NCBI RefSeq assembly: GCF_003254395.2
Contig: NC_037639.1
Coordinates: 9,848,501 to 9,912,500 of the forward strand
Source: Apis mellifera
Taxonomy: Eukaryota; Arthropoda; Insecta; Hymenoptera; Apidae
Direction: 5' to 3'
Length of the DNA: 64,000 nucleotides
The position numbers and the translations under genes are program-made. The notes beneath the pieces were generated by a model. That model ran no database searches. It worked only from the letters and a program-made list of their open reading frames with translations, and was not told the DNA's origin. Positions within the stretch are counted from its first letter, which is position 1, and every line of letters starts with the position of its first letter. Shown piece after piece: positions 26,317 through 40,204 of this stretch.

Positions 26317-29300
26317 AAGCTGGGACGAGTAAACTTGTATATCTATACGTATGAATTGGGTATTTCGATTCTGTCTATTTCCCTTTTTGAACCGACAGCG
26401 AGCTCGGAGTAGAACAAAGGCACGATTTATATAACATATATTATATATTTATATAACATATTATATAATATATTTATATAATTTAAATATCTAATGTAAA
26501 AATTCTAATTTTAAACATTGCTGGATTCATGAACGAGTTAGGGAATTACGAGCGTGTTAACAAGTAAAGCTCAATCTGGTGTTTATTTTACACTCCCCGA
26601 AGACAAAAGACTTTACACTTCAAAGGGCTTTCCACGAATACGTTAACATTTAATAGAACGCAGTCAAGAAGTATAGAATTATATATATACCTTCCCTCGA
26701 TTTTACTCCCTCCAAAAATCTCTGACGAATATATCGCATCAGTTTCACTCGAACAATTCGACAAATTCAATCTCTCGAGTTGTTACTTATCGATTTATAC
26801 GCTTCGATGCTTTTATTTATGTCTTCATCAACTTGAACCTTGTCGAAAATGCTTCTTTCGCTCCATCTTCGTCCCAGAAACAAACTAATTTCCCTCATAT
26901 ATAAACCGTGAAATACCAACTCTCGAGATACACAAAATAACAACAAAGAATAACTCCATCGAAACGAAGAGTTGTGGACGAACGAGATTACTTTTTCCCA
27001 GCAACGAAGATGCAGACCCCACGTCCATCCTCCCTCCGAAAAAGAGGAAGGAGGGAATCGAGACTTTTTCCCAGAGCTGAACGGGGGGACAAAGTTGGCA
27101 AGGTGATCCGTGAATTAAGATAACCCGGTTCGGAGTTCGGTAAGGGGTGACGAGTCGAGTTTAAGCGGTCGTCCCCAAACTAATCTCCCGTTTCATGCTT
27201 CAATGTATGAAGACGGGAATGGACGGTCCTCCCTTGCCACTCCTGCTCTGCCCTACCGATGCTTGCGGCGGAGAGATAATGACCCCTGGGGTACGAGGAC
27301 CGAGAGGGGGAGGGTCCCCGCCGAGTTTAGAAGCCGAATAGTTTTCCTCAAAGTCACGGCGAATTCCCCGGCTATCGTGCATTTTGCAAAGGAGAGATCG
27401 TTCCAGCCCGGAAACGGGAAATGCTCCTTAATCTTTAACAAAGAAAGTTCTCCCCTCCCTCCGTTTTCCAGGAGGGAGGAAGAGACGCGCCGTTCTCCAG
27501 GAGGGAGCAAGTTTTCGGGGAGGGGTAAAGGAACTGGTTGACATCACCGGCGGTGACGTTTCTCTCTTTTCTTCCTTTCCTCTCTCTCTCTCAGTCTGTC
27601 TCTTTGTGATGGAGAGAAGTGGGACGTTTTTCATAATTAGCGGTCTCTGGTTAAGGAAGGAACTTTTTTCCACCTCCCTCTCTCTCGGGCAAAGTTAACA
27701 TCGAGGGGGAAGGAAGAAAAAAGTCTGGGGAAAAATGTAGCGAAGTGTGTTCTATGTAAATATTACTGGCAAGTAACCGGAGTTCGATGTTATTCCGAGT
27801 ACGGGGAGATAACTAAGGAATAACTGAGTACACATTTGAGATTGGAGAAGAGCGGAAGAAACGAATTGTTTGAATGGGACGCGATTGTATTTCGCCGTGG
27901 CGACGAATTATCGTTGGAGACGAGTGAAGAAAAATTTATACTAATCGCCAAAAAAAAAAAGAGAAAAAATTCCTCGACAATTAAAACTCCCCTCGATCCT
28001 CGATCGATCCAAGAAAGTGTAAACGTACGAACAAGGAAAAGGAGGAAAAAGAATCCAACCACCTATTCATTTTTTCCCAACTTCCCTTCAAACCATTCTG
28101 AATCATGCAAGAATCTCGAAAACGCACGGACAACGGAATAGGGAATGGAGAAGCGCAAAAAGAAGTGGAAAAGAGAGGGAAAAAAAAAAAAGGGAAGAGA
28201 GATAACGAAAGGGTCGGGTAATCATAAAATCTAACTGGTATCCGTTCGTTTGTTTGGGCGAGTAGGTAAGCCTCACGGGTAACTGGATAATATAAGGCAA
28301 CGAGACACAGAGAGGAGGACTACTATGCGCCCGACGCAGTTTGACTTTGGTCGCGGTGTGCCCGCGCAAATGTGTGCCTAAGTGTGTGTATACACGTAGC
28401 AGCCGGCCGGGAAAATCAAGAGGGAAAGGCGACACGGGGTGGAGAGAGCACGAGCCGGGAGGGGAGGGCTACACCAATGTTTGAGTTCCGTCTCGGATGT
28501 CGCTTTGCCTGGCTCTGTCTTTCAATCCTTCCCCTTCCCTCTCTCTCTTTCTCTCTCTTACTCCAGAGAACTTGACTTTTGACCTTGCCAGGGAAAGTTT
28601 AGTCCCACGCACGATTCTTTCCTCGTACAAATCCTTCGTTGCTGGACGGAGAACGAAGGAGGGAGCGATGTCCCGGATCTTTCCTCGTATCTGCGTCTTG
28701 CATTATCGTTTAACCAGCTTCTCTCGATAGAAGGACATTCGAGAAGAGAGATAATAATAAGAAATATTAATTCATCGCGTTCGAATCGATGAAACAAGCT
28801 AATGATCATCTTTCATTCTTAGATCCAGATTCTTCTTTCATCGAGTTTTACAATCAACTCTCTATCGACTCGATAAATTTCTTGACTCGGAATCGAAGTA
28901 AGAACTTCGATTCGATTACAAAGTATCGAACAAGCGAATATTAATTCCCCTCCTATAATCGATTCGTCTTTGAGGAGGGGAGGGGCATTTCGAAATTTCG
29001 CGATTCACAGGATAGAATCGGTAAACGGCGACGAGGATCCGATTACCCTGGTAATTAGCGGGATTAAAGTTTGCCGGCCAATTTTCGTCGTCCAGTTTAT
29101 TGACTTAGCGTATCAAGCGTTGCCGTTTCGCAGCCTCTCTGCCGCGTTAAAGCACAAGTGGGTGTCGTCGCTTCAGTTTCGAGTTGGGACTCCTCGGCCA
29201 GAGAAACCGCGGCCTGGGAAACCTGGTGGCAGAGCAAGTAGGCTAGTCGAGCGTAGGTGACGTTTGGGAGGAGGGACACCCCTGCCCCGAACTCGGCGAA

Positions 29301-30693
29301 TCGTATTAGGCGTGGACGTGTTAGCATTTCGAAATTGTACTCGCATTGTGCATCAGTCGTTGCCCTCGCCGGCCAATCCGTTTACCCTAATTCGGTAAAC
29401 TCGGCACCCAAATTAATCAAACGTTGTCCCAGAAGGGGACAGGGTTGGCTCCCAAGACTTGGTCCGAACTTTCCGCTCCCGTAATCCTCTTCCAACAAAC
29501 TCTTTCCAAACTCTTCCAGACGTTTCTTTCGAAATTATAATCGGAGGGAGGGAAAGAGAGTTAATTCGGTGGATAAACGGCGAGCCGAAATTTCCCATTG
29601 TAATCGCGTCTCGCGGGGAAGATTAAGAGAGAGAGAGAGAGGCTTCGGTGATCCTAAATCTTCAACCAGATCTTGTCTTGCGAAAGTCTCCGAGGACACT
29701 TTTATCATGGAGTTTCGAGAGAATTCAGATCAATTTTGAATCGAGTCAAAGATGCGAAAGAGGGCCGCTTTCGGGAAAAAGAAAAAGCGGGGAGCGGTAT
29801 CAATATTAGTATTTAATATTTCCTTTAGGAGAGGGCCACGATTCCATTAGCAAAGTTTGGGGAGCCGGGCCAAGAGGGACCGACCTGTTCGTTAACGCCC
29901 GCTGTTTTATTCATTCGATTAGTTTCGCCGGCACGGGTAAAGGCACGATGTGGCATTTTCCGAGTTGTCGTCCCCTTCTCTACGCGCAAGGGAGACCCCA
30001 CCCCTTCTCGCCGCTTTCGAATACAATTAATAGCGGATCTTCGATTCGTATCGATCCACGAGCGCTTCCACGTCTTCTCCATCCCGATATTAATCACTCC
30101 AAACCTCCCTCCTTCTAAAAACTCAAACTCAAAATCTAATCTACCATCTAGACTCGTCAACGAAATCGTAAAATCTGAAAGATTCGAAGCCTTCTTCGAA
30201 GAATTTCCTCCCAGAATTTCTTCGTCCCTTTAATCGTGGAGGAGGAGGAATCGAGCCGATCGTTCAGGAAATAGTGGAAGGGATACACGCAGCGTAAGAG
30301 GGGAGGGGAGGTGAATCGGAACATAAAATATTGCTAACCGCCTCGCGGCCGAATTTAATTCCCCGGGCTGGAACTCGGGGAGGACGTGAAGCGGCGGAGG
30401 GATTGGAGGGTGTTGGAGGGGTGGCGGCCTCGTCGAGATAAATCTTTCTGTCGATGGCTCACCACCGCTCGGATTAGAGTCTACATTTGCACCTACTGCT
30501 CCCCCTTCTCTCTCTCTTCCACCCCTGCGCTTTGCTCCCCTCTTCCAACGACCGATACGAGGGAGGGAGGGAGGCCACGTCGACTCTCACCTCTTCGGCC
30601 GCTCGGTCGAAAAGACCGTCGCATAAATTCACCGCGACTCGTTATAAATTCAACTCTCGTTGGACACGAGGGGGAGGAGTGGAGGAACGGCAC

Positions 30694-30696
30694 GAG

Positions 30697-30729
<33 letters not shown>
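30694..30729 (+). repeat. GAGGAC hexanucleotide microsatellite
   Basis: About five GAGGAC units. One frame reads as an Asp-Glu repeat and another as Arg-Thr, which explains several long chance frames here on both strands. Confidence 0.95.
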
Positions 30730-30730
<1 letters not shown>

Positions 30731-31027
30731 GTGAGGTTGGATTCGCGTGGAGAGATGATCGGATAGCGGCGATCCGTTATTGGGATTGTCGGTGACGAAG
30801 GGGGTGGGAAACGGTTCACAATCGCAGTCTGCGGGATAGATGCGTTTCTGATATGAACAGGATGCTGCTACAGGGGCCACCGAGGGAGGTGAAATACGAT
30901 GTCCGGTTTCGTCCGGTTTTGCAATGCGCCGGACGCCGTTCACTTCCGTTCCCTATGTCTTCGTCCCGGAATGGAAAGGAGCAACGATATCTTCGCGATA
31001 GTGATATTTCAATATGAATCATTTCTT

Positions 31028-31722
31028 TAAATTTCTTTCAACTCGTTCTTGTTGAATCGATGATATTTTGACGAGATTTTGTATAAGAAACGCGAGAGAC
31101 GAAGGAATTAGCGAGTAATAAGTGTCTTCTCGATATTTGAAAGCGAACGTTTTGTTCAAATTTCTTTAAACTCGATCTTATATTTCGCGAGATTTTGTGG
31201 CGCGTACAGGGAACATAAGGAACGAAGGAGATGCTCATTAGTAAGAGTTTTATGGTCGAATAATCGGGGAATGGAAAGGAATAATAAGTGTCTTCTCGAT
31301 ATTTGAAAGCGAATGATTTCTTCAAATTTCTTTAAACTCGATCTTATTGAATCGATGATATCTCGCGAGATTTTGTATAAGAAACGCGAGGGACGAAGGA
31401 ATTAGCGAGTAATAAGTGTCTTCTCGATATTTGAAAGCAAATGATTTCTTCAAATTTCCTTAAACTCGATCTTATTGCATATTATATTTCGCGAGATTTG
31501 GGAGAAACATAAGGAACGAAGGAGGAACTCGTTAGTGAGAGCGTTTTACGAATAATCGGGGAATGGAAAGGAATAATAAGTGTCTTCTCGATATTTGAAA
31601 GCGATATTTCTTCAAATTTCTTTAAACTCGATCTTATATTTCGCGGGATTTTGTGGCGCGTACAGGGAGAAACATAAGGAACGAAGGAGGCGCTCGTTAG
31701 CGAGAGCGTTTTGCGGTCGAAC
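31028..31722. repeat. Tandem array of two related units (about 128 and 165 bp)
   Basis: The phrase AATAAGTGTCTTCTCGATAT starts at 31117, 31283, 31411 and 31575, giving spacings of 166, 128 and 164 bp. Type A units carry an ACATAAGGAACGAAGGAG segment and usually a cluster around GTTAG with GAGAG. Type B units carry GTATAAGAAACGCGAG and GAATTAGCGAG instead. The order is partial B, A, B, A, A. Both types share TCAAATTTCTTTAAACTCGA. Identity between copies is high by eye. No coding potential was found. Confidence 0.92.
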
Positions 31723-32021
31723 AGAGGGGGTGATTTGCACGTTAATTGAAATTTTAAGGGCGTATCCCATACGCGACACGTAACTTATTCCGCAAACTAG
31801 CTTTAACCAACTAGCTATCGCACTTACGGTTTACACGCGGTGATACAAGTCTTCCTCCCCTCCCCTTTCTCAAAGAGCGATACGCGAGTTGATCCTATAA
31901 GATGACGCATAAACGAACTATCATCGTCACTCTCTGCAATTTTTCCTTGTAATCAGGAGAACGATGACAATTCCATCCCTTACGATTCGAGGGAGAAACA
32001 CCAGTTCTACAATAAGCGGAA

Positions 32022-32067
32022 TAATAAATAAATAAATAAATAAAAGAAGAAGAAGAAGAAGAAGAAA
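32022..32067 (+). repeat. Compound AATA and GAA microsatellite
   Basis: AATA-type tetranucleotides pass directly into about seven GAA units. Confidence 0.93.
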
Positions 32068-32415
32068 AAGATATGCAGGACACAAAGGGAGAAAACGTCT
32101 GGAATAGGAAATGCCAGGTCCCAGGCGTGGGCGACGAAATGTCAACGACACCAAAAGGCAAAAGGATGGAGGATGGGATATCAGTGGCGTCGTTTCGTGG
32201 AGACGTCGCGTTTCGTTCGTCGAATGTCTTGAAACGCGGGCCGGGCCGCTGTGCCGCGTTGTTGAAGAAGGGAGCGTATCCCGGTCACGGCAGGGGTATC
32301 CCGTCCTCTTCGTGACTCAAAAATTATTACTCCAGCTGGGACAGAGACAGAGGAGGGACGCGTGGTAGCGGGGTAGCTTTCTCGAGCTTTATTATTCATG
32401 CTACATCTGAGCATG

Positions 32416-32468
32416 AAGGAGGGGGGGAGGATTGGGGGTCCAAGATTGAAATTATTCCCCCCCTCCTT
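32416..32468. repeat. Perfect 12 bp inverted repeat with 29 bp loop
   Basis: AAGGAGGGGGGG at 32416-32427 pairs with CCCCCCCTCCTT at 32457-32468. It is a purine-strand stem like the one near 41270. Confidence 0.85.
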
Positions 32469-32538
32469 TCGTGAAACGTTTCCTTGGCCCGCATGCATAA
32501 ATTAGAACGGGAATCGTTTTACTTATTTATCTATTTAA

Positions 32539-32557
32539 TTTTTTTTTTTTTTTTTTT
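32539..32557 (+). repeat. Poly-T run (19 T)
   Basis: A pure T tract. No adjacent retro-element sequence is visible. Confidence 0.95.
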
Positions 32558-35500
32558 CATCTTGCGAGGGAAATCTTTTAATAGGAAGAGTGAAGCGAGA
32601 TGCGAAAGCGGTGTGGAAAAGTGTGGGATGGCTCTGGAGCATCGGGAAAGCATTGTTCGAGCAAAGGGAAGAGTAAACGGGATGAATTAAGAGGATTAAA
32701 TAACCTGTTAAAGGACCAACGTTTTGCGTTTGTTAACGCGAATTGTTCCAATTCCAGCTTCCAGCGAATCGTCGAGAACGATTTTTCTTTTTTCTTATCA
32801 AACACCATTATACTCGTCGAATATTTTTCCTTTCTTTTTCTTTTCTTCATCACACACACAGTTTCTTCCCGGTGGCTTAAATAAAAATAACGAGGCTTGA
32901 AAAGCTACAATTAATTCCGGATTAAACATTTTATTAAAGCTGCTCGCACGAATCGAGAAAATTGATTTCCATCCCCCATTTGTCCAACGTTGGACACGTT
33001 GGCTTCCGTTGGGGCAGGTCGAAATATCGAGTTTGGCGAGAAAACGCGGCCGGGGATAAGAACAAAATAGGCGGTGGGGAAGAGGAAGCGGGAGGGAGGG
33101 GAGGGAGGAAGAAGGATCGAGTCCCTAATCCGCGAGATCGAGCCGGTAACGCGATCAAAGCGGCTCCCTTCCGCTCCCTAAACCGATTTCCTTCGGATTC
33201 GTAGAAACGTAGCACGTGGGGTCGATGGATTTTCCTTCTTCCTTTCTTCTTTTTCCCCCTCCTTTCTCTCGACCGACCAAAGTCCCTTCTTCCCATCCCA
33301 CGTCCCTCCCTTCGTTTCATATCAATTACTTTACTATCTCGCCTTCGTGATATATGTAACAGAATAAAGATAACAATCGCCCCCTTAAATTGTCCTCTCT
33401 CCCGTTGTGGGGGAGGGGGAGGCGAACATTCCCGATAATAAATCTGCCCCGGTTATCGGATTTCGTTACATTTATTGATAATTGTTTCGTTTTGTTCCCG
33501 GCTAATCGATATAATTTACGCGGATTCATTAAATCGTTGCCCACCCCCCTTATTCCTGAAGAACGGTTTTTGAATGTTCGCGCGATAGAACGAGTCTATA
33601 CAGGGGAGAGGGGGTCGTAAATCGTTGAGAGAGGGGAGATATGTATTTCGAAAATACGTATCTGCGATTTTATCCCTTCCACGTTGTTCTGCGCGGTGAT
33701 TAAATAACCATCTGTGAATCTCTTTTTCATTAAAGATGTGGAATCTCGCCTCTAATAAAGAATTAGAATCGAAACCTTGAGTCTTGATCATTAGAACGAC
33801 TATTCTCTGAACATTTTCGCACGTTGTATCTTTTTCCTTAAAGATGGTGGATAGATAATAGGGAAAAGAAGAAAAGGAAAGAAAACTGTTTTCTCTGAAA
33901 GAAAGGAAAAAAAAAAAATTCGTGAAAATCTGTGATACTTGAAAAAGTCTGGCAACTTGGTGTATACAGAGAGACCTGGTGTATATTTTCACCTCATAAA
34001 TTACTTTTCTTTTCCTTCCTTTTCGGAGAGACCTCGAAATAGAATTATCCAACTATTGGATGAAAAATGATGCGCCGACCATCTAATCGGGTTTCCCAAG
34101 TTTCAACGAGAGGGGATTTTCATCCCCAGATGGCGGCCTGTTTTCAAGTTATTTTAACTTGGTCGAGTTTAACAACCGCGAAACTCTTCCCCCCTTTTTT
34201 CCTCCTCCCTCTCTCTCTCTCTTTTTTTTTTCGTTCAGGGTTGCTCAAAGACCGCGAGCGAGCGCAAACAAAAAACGATGGCCGGAAGTTATGGCGCGTT
34301 CAGATCAAAGAGCGGGCAAGTTTTCAAATTTAGGATCGACCGGCTATGGAAAAGGTTGCGCGAGAAGGGGAGAAGGGGGTGAAGGGAGAAGGGAGAAAGG
34401 GGGGAGGGTTCGCGAGAGTTCATCCGGGAGGATATGTATTTAGTCGTCTGTGTGACGTGTTTTCGTTTTCGTGTTGGTCGAAATCAGAAATTTCGCGATA
34501 CGAGCAGATGTCGAAGGTCTCACGTCGCCTCTCTCTTCTCGTAGCCACGGTCCTTCGTCGAATTTTGCCACGTTTTACCGGGGAATCTTCCCCGATGTTT
34601 GGATACACAACGGCGTCCCCGCTTCCGGGAGAATACTTTCGGAAATCGTTTTGTAAAAACTATTCACGGACGATTACTACATTTCGTTCGCTTTTTTCCT
34701 TCAAGTTGTTCATGCCATACGAAACGAATACACGCACAACAGTCTTTTAATTTAATTTAGCAAAAGTGACTCGTTATTAGGTGAAAGGATTTAAAGTTTG
34801 TTATTTGATTAAGAAATAAATTTTTACACGAAAGTATCACGATTTCGATCTGATTTTTTTCTTCCGTTCAAGATTGTTGTTTCACACTGAAAGCGGAAAT
34901 TAAATAAACTTTTTCTTTTCGATATTAATCGATTGATCGTTCATTCGAAGTTTAGTTTCATCAAGATTAAATAAAAATTTAACTGTTAACCGATTTTTAT
35001 CGATCTGATCATCGCGTGTTAGATCTATTATCAGTTATCTGCAATTTGAATAATTACCTACGTAGCAAATATGATTTTTCTTTTTTTTTTACGTATTTAC
35101 ATATAAAAAAAATTGGATGAAATTCAAAAGGAATTGAAATTTGTTCGTTCGCCGATAAATTTGAAAAAAAAAAAAAATAAAAAAATCGAACGCCTTATTG
35201 TATAAAAAAATAGATACCAATCATACAAAAAAATTGAAAGTCGGCGAGAATCGGCGTAGTATAGCAATCAAAGAGGCGGTGCACATCGAAGCGCAATCGA
35301 GCAGCGTTATTAACGTCGACAGATCAAACAGAGGGATGACAAACAATTTTACCCTGCCTCGCATCTGCTCTGATTTCATCGGGTATCGATGCGTCGATGA
35401 TTGCCTTCACGATATTATAATTTTCATTACCTTCCACGCTGCTACGCGTACAAAAGACATTATTAAAACCATTAACCTACGCGCCATATTTATAAAATGC

Positions 35501-37965
35501 ATACCCAAATGCTCTCCTCCCATCTCTTCGTATCTTCGTATCTTTGCACGCGTTATACGCGTTCATTACACACACGTATATGTGCATCGAGGTACGTTTC
35601 GAAAAGTTTTTTGGACACTTTTATTCGCACATTTGTTGTATACCGCTGAAAGTTTTTCAGACCAACCATTTCGATACGACGAAAGTTTATCTAATTTAAA
35701 TTGCTCGTAACCCGATAAATTCCCATCGACATTTTTCCATACCAATTTTTCTTTCGACTCTTCGAAGATGTTGCACACGAATGCATATAAACACTTTGTA
35801 CTTTGTAATATGATAGAGAATTCGGCGAACTTCAATTGCTTACTAACTACATAACGCGAAATAAAATTATTATTCCATTAAAGAAACGAAGTTTCGATAG
35901 AAATTTGCATCATTCTTCAATCGATACTTTTGTATTAAATTTTTTAGAATTTTAAAGAAGAATTTCCAGAATCTTTTTTCAAAAATATTTCTGAATATAA
36001 TAATATTGTTAATACAGAAACATTTCGAAGGAAACAAATTTCTTTTTAACCTCTCATTTCTTTGTCCCCATCGAATCGATCTTTCCCACAAATATAATAT
36101 TAACACCCCTATTTAATACTTACAATTTAAACGAACTTTAAATGAACAAGCCCCTTCGAAGGTATTCCATTAAATACACGGGCCAGCGTATACATAGGCG
36201 GAGTATACCGCAGCAGCCGATTCCTCCTCGATCGAACACGCGTTAACCAGCGCCCCCTATGCGGGCCCCACGTTTCGTAAAGCGGGGTTATGTTTAACGG
36301 GCAGATAAGCATTTACAGGCCAATCATTCGGCTCTATCATCGATTTATCGGTGGAACGGCCGACGAAGTAAATTAAAAGGGCAGGTGCGCCGATTATTAA
36401 CGCCCGCATACACGCCAACCGTACCGGTTCCACCACAGCTCTTGGTGTAGCGTTTTCGATCGCGCCCCCACCCACCTCCTCCCTCCTCCCTCTCTCATCA
36501 TTAATATCAATCATCGTCATCGGCATTCCACCGCTTTTCCCGCGCGATAACCCGCGCCACGATGATCGATCGGCCGGCCTCGATACTGTGTATTGTCGTA
36601 GACAAGCTGGAAATAAACGTCGATCTCTCTCGCGTTCTCAATTCCCTCTAAAACTCTTTTCGCCGACAAATTTTACGGAGGTAAAAAGTAAAGCTTTCGT
36701 CGTCACGCGCGGCAAATTGGATGTCTCCGTTGACACGTGGTAATGGTAAATTAATAAAGAAACGTTTTGTCAATGCATCATTTGACGAAGATGTTTCGAT
36801 GCAAATTTTGAAATCGAACGTTTTCAATTCTTACCGCATCGATTGCTTCGTTTCATTCGATGATTTTTGCGCAGGAGAAATTTGGCGGATTTGATCGTCG
36901 CGCGAAACAGTTTTGGTTCTTTTTCGAGACGCATCCCGACGGACGTATTAACGCTCCGCGTATACAAATCCCCGGAACCGATAAAGTGTTTATTTTCATC
37001 TGCCCTGTCGATCTATCCTCCTCTTAATGGATATACACGAGGATGGCCGGGATAAATCACTCGATTCTATTCGAGGTTTACGAAATCGAAGGTGGACGAT
37101 GACGACGCGACAGTGAATACGCGCGGCCTCGAGCCGCGTATTTCACGCGGATTCTCTCTCTCTCTCTCTCTCGTGCCGCGCGGCAAACCAATACGTCACG
37201 CGGATCGTCGCCGAACGAATGGGATTTTTTTTTTCTTTTTTTTTTTCTTTCCTTTTTTGGATTTCCGCGCCCTATCTATGGGCCGTCTCTAAAACGTTTC
37301 GTTGGGATTTCACAGGCGAGTTTATTTCTGCTGTTTCTCTTTATTTTTTTCTTTCTCCCTTTTTCTTTTTTTTTTTTTTTGGACAAGTAATACAAAACGG
37401 ATAAATTTGTTTGTATTACTTGTTAAGGATAAATAATGATCGTTCCCTTCGAATATTTTATAAAATGTACACGAATTGTTCATTCCAGATGAATGCAAAA
37501 TCATTTCCAAAACACGGACCATCGATCATCCCCTTTGCAAATTATTATATATTCGCCCTTGAAAATGTATAAATTCGGCTCGATAAGCATCGTTCCGATA
37601 TTTTTTTTTTTTAAACGCGTTACCCTTTCCAATACATTCGCCCTTAAACGCGGATTCATCCTTCTTCATATTTTCCAAAATATAATTCTCTCGTCGAAAA
37701 TCCTCTTCCTGCAAATAAAGAAAAAAAAAAAAGAAGAAAAAGGAAAAATCGTATCTCGGGGCACGTCGAACGGGAAAACGGACAAGAACGGCGAACCAGA
37801 CAAGATTTTCGTAATTGGCCGACCAAGGTAATCCAGGAGTGAAGCCGTGGAGAGAGAAAGAGAGAGAGAGACACGGTCTCACAACATCAGCTGGCAGGCA
37901 ATTTTATTTCAATAAACTGCCCGATGCGGCGAAATTGAAATGACCGAGCGAGGGAAACGAACAGG

Positions 37966-38036
37966 TGAGAGGAGAGGAAGAAAAGAGAAGGAAGGAAAGA
38001 AAGAAAGAAAGGGAGGGAGAGAGGAAGGAAGGAAGG
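37966..38036 (+). repeat. Homopurine tract (GGAA/GAAA units)
   Basis: About 70 bp of almost pure purine on the plus strand with GAAG, GAAA and GGAG units. The minus frames through it are Ser/Phe/Leu-rich artefacts. Confidence 0.9.
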
Positions 38037-40170
38037 TAGCGTAATTTCCGCGGCAAACTAGACGAGGATGGCCGCGTTTCGTTGCGGTCGTACTGTAAAC
38101 CTCTGGCATTTTTCATGGAAATTGCCGAGCAATTTCCGCGCTGTCCTACCCCTAGGAGGGGAGGGAAGGGGTAAGAATAGCCTGGAAGAGAAAGAAAATG
38201 GAGTGCCGAGAGTCGAAGAAAGAAATAAGAAAGAAAGGGGGAGTTCCTCTCTCTCGAAGAAGAAGAACAAGAAGAAGAAGAGAAGCGAGTCTCTCAGATG
38301 TCTCTACGACCTACTCGGCCTTTATTAACGGCAATTCGCGTTAAACTGTGTTTGGCTTGCGGCAATGCCGCGCCCAGAGAACCCCGAAGAACGATTATCC
38401 ATCGTCCTGGAATCGGCAAATCCACCTTCGACCGATCTTCCTTTGCTTTTTGGCCAAGAGTCACGGTTTTCGATTATCATACACCCACACTCGATCGACG
38501 ACTATCGAGAAAATAATTAACCTGCATCCTCGTCAACTGTATCTTTTAGAATCGTGATGATTTTTACGCGTAGATGGCGAGTGTTTCCGATTTTTAAAAA
38601 TGGAGCAGACAGTTTTAGAAAGGACGATAGCTTGACGATAATCTTTATTTCGAAAGGGAGAGAGAATCATCAAAGGGAGGAGAATTCGCGGAATTCGTCG
38701 AGTTGATCGAGCCGAAAAACCGTGTCGATTAAAAGTCGCGCAAAGAGGATTTTGCACGAATAATCGTGCGGTTAATTCTCGCGCAAAGATGATACGGTAA
38801 CGAGGGAGAGCATCGTATAGGAGGACAACGTTTGTATTAATTCACGCGGAGAAAGAGAAAAAAGAAAATGTTTATATTTTATACGAACGGTATAACGAAT
38901 TGACTAATTGGTTTTACCGACGACGACGAGTCTCGTTTTCAACGAGATTATTCCGTGTTTATTCAGAGTTTAATGTAATTCCTCTGCCACTGGATTTCCA
39001 GGCTTCGTTAAGTGTACACCTCTCGGAAATCTCTCTCGTTCAACGAGGACACGAATATTATATCCATCTATATCGAATTTCTTTTAAGTTTTCCAAACTC
39101 CTCCTTTTTCTCGCGTGTCACTCTCCGACCGATAATTTCTCTACGAATTATTACACGCAGGGGTCGAAATGACCGAGTTTCCCTTCGAAGCATGACCCTT
39201 TGGCCCTTATTCGCCCGTTTCAAAAGAATCGTCGTAATCGGCCGAGTTGTGCCTCCATTGTGCTAGTCCCAGAGTTTCCAGGAAGATTGACCTTTTTTTT
39301 CTCGGATTTTCGAGTAGCCTTTTCGAATTTCCCACAATTATTCCTTCGACTCGCGTTGTAGCCAAGAATACATCGGTTAATCGCGAAACTTACGAGGCGA
39401 GGATACAGTTGGAAGATGAATTCTCTTCTCGTACAATTGATACGCATCGCGTTGTTACTCTTGAAGAAGAAAAAAAGAATAATTGTAAATTTCCACAACT
39501 TCGTTTATTTCAAAAGCTTGTTATCCGCGTTCGAAGGAGTGTAAACGTGATCTCGTGATCCACGGTTATTTGTACTAATGTTTGAGGAAAGTTTGAAGTA
39601 AGAAGGGTATAATGGAATTCTTAATAGGTAATCTCGAGATCGATTATACATATCCGATGTTTGAGTTCGAACGGTTTCAAAGTTTCGATCAAACTGGAGA
39701 AAAATTATAACGATTGGGGATAAAGTTTGGTCCAATTGGTAATTTAGTATATCGTCAAGAATAACTAGCGGCGAATGAATACGAATAAATGTTGAATTTT
39801 CGATCGATGACTCGGATGCGGCAAAATTATAATAACTACGAATAAAAAATTACTTTTTCGAGATAACCATTTTATGCCAATTCCTTTCTGTTCGATATTA
39901 ACTCGAAAGATTTGAATCGAAATCGTAATCGTAACGGCAAAAACAAATTTCCTAAAAAAATTCCTCGCAATATCCACTCAATATCCAATCATCCCTCCTT
40001 CCAGATCTTCACCGTTCACAATTTTGGAATTTTCAAAAGGAGGCCACGATTCAAAAACGGGGCCACTCGTTTAATTTCCTTTAAAAAAGAAAAAAACAAA
40101 ATACGCTATTTATCAGGAAAGTTGCGCGTGGAGGGAAGGGATGAAAAGGAATGAGAGGAGAGAAAAGAAA

Positions 40171-40204
40171 AGATAGATAGATAGATAAATAAATAAATAA
40201 ATAC
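40171..40204 (+). repeat. GATA then AATA tetranucleotide microsatellite
   Basis: About four GATA units pass into about five AAAT units. Confidence 0.92.

Larger units (their letters stand above)
26170..31027. other. Non-coding stretch, possible intron
   Basis: It starts at the donor-like GTGAGC on the right edge of the GC island. It holds a long TA microsatellite, an AT-only hairpin-prone patch at about 26425-26490, and CpG-rich patches at 27030-27700, 28360-28500 and 28970-29480. A short direct repeat (CCGTTTTCCAGGAGGGAG versus CCGTTCTCCAGGAGGGAG) lies at about 27461-27509. No coding exon was recognised. Confidence 0.5.

Noticed and set aside
28630..28665. A 12-base match to the start of miR-184 (TGGACGGAGAAC)
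   Set aside because: The match stops after 12 bases and the rest of the mature sequence differs. The local short stem CCTTCGTT/AACGAAGG is not a miRNA precursor.
30487..30795. A frame with an Asp-Glu repeat, like an acidic nuclear protein tail
   Set aside because: It is the reading of the GAGGAC microsatellite; flanking residues show no domain.
33516..34052. A 178-codon minus-strand frame
   Set aside because: No protein family recognised; composition and neighbours suggest chance.
35198..35710. A 170-codon plus-strand frame
   Set aside because: Begins in a poly-A-rich tract and shows no domain. Another frame overlaps it on the opposite strand with equal quality.
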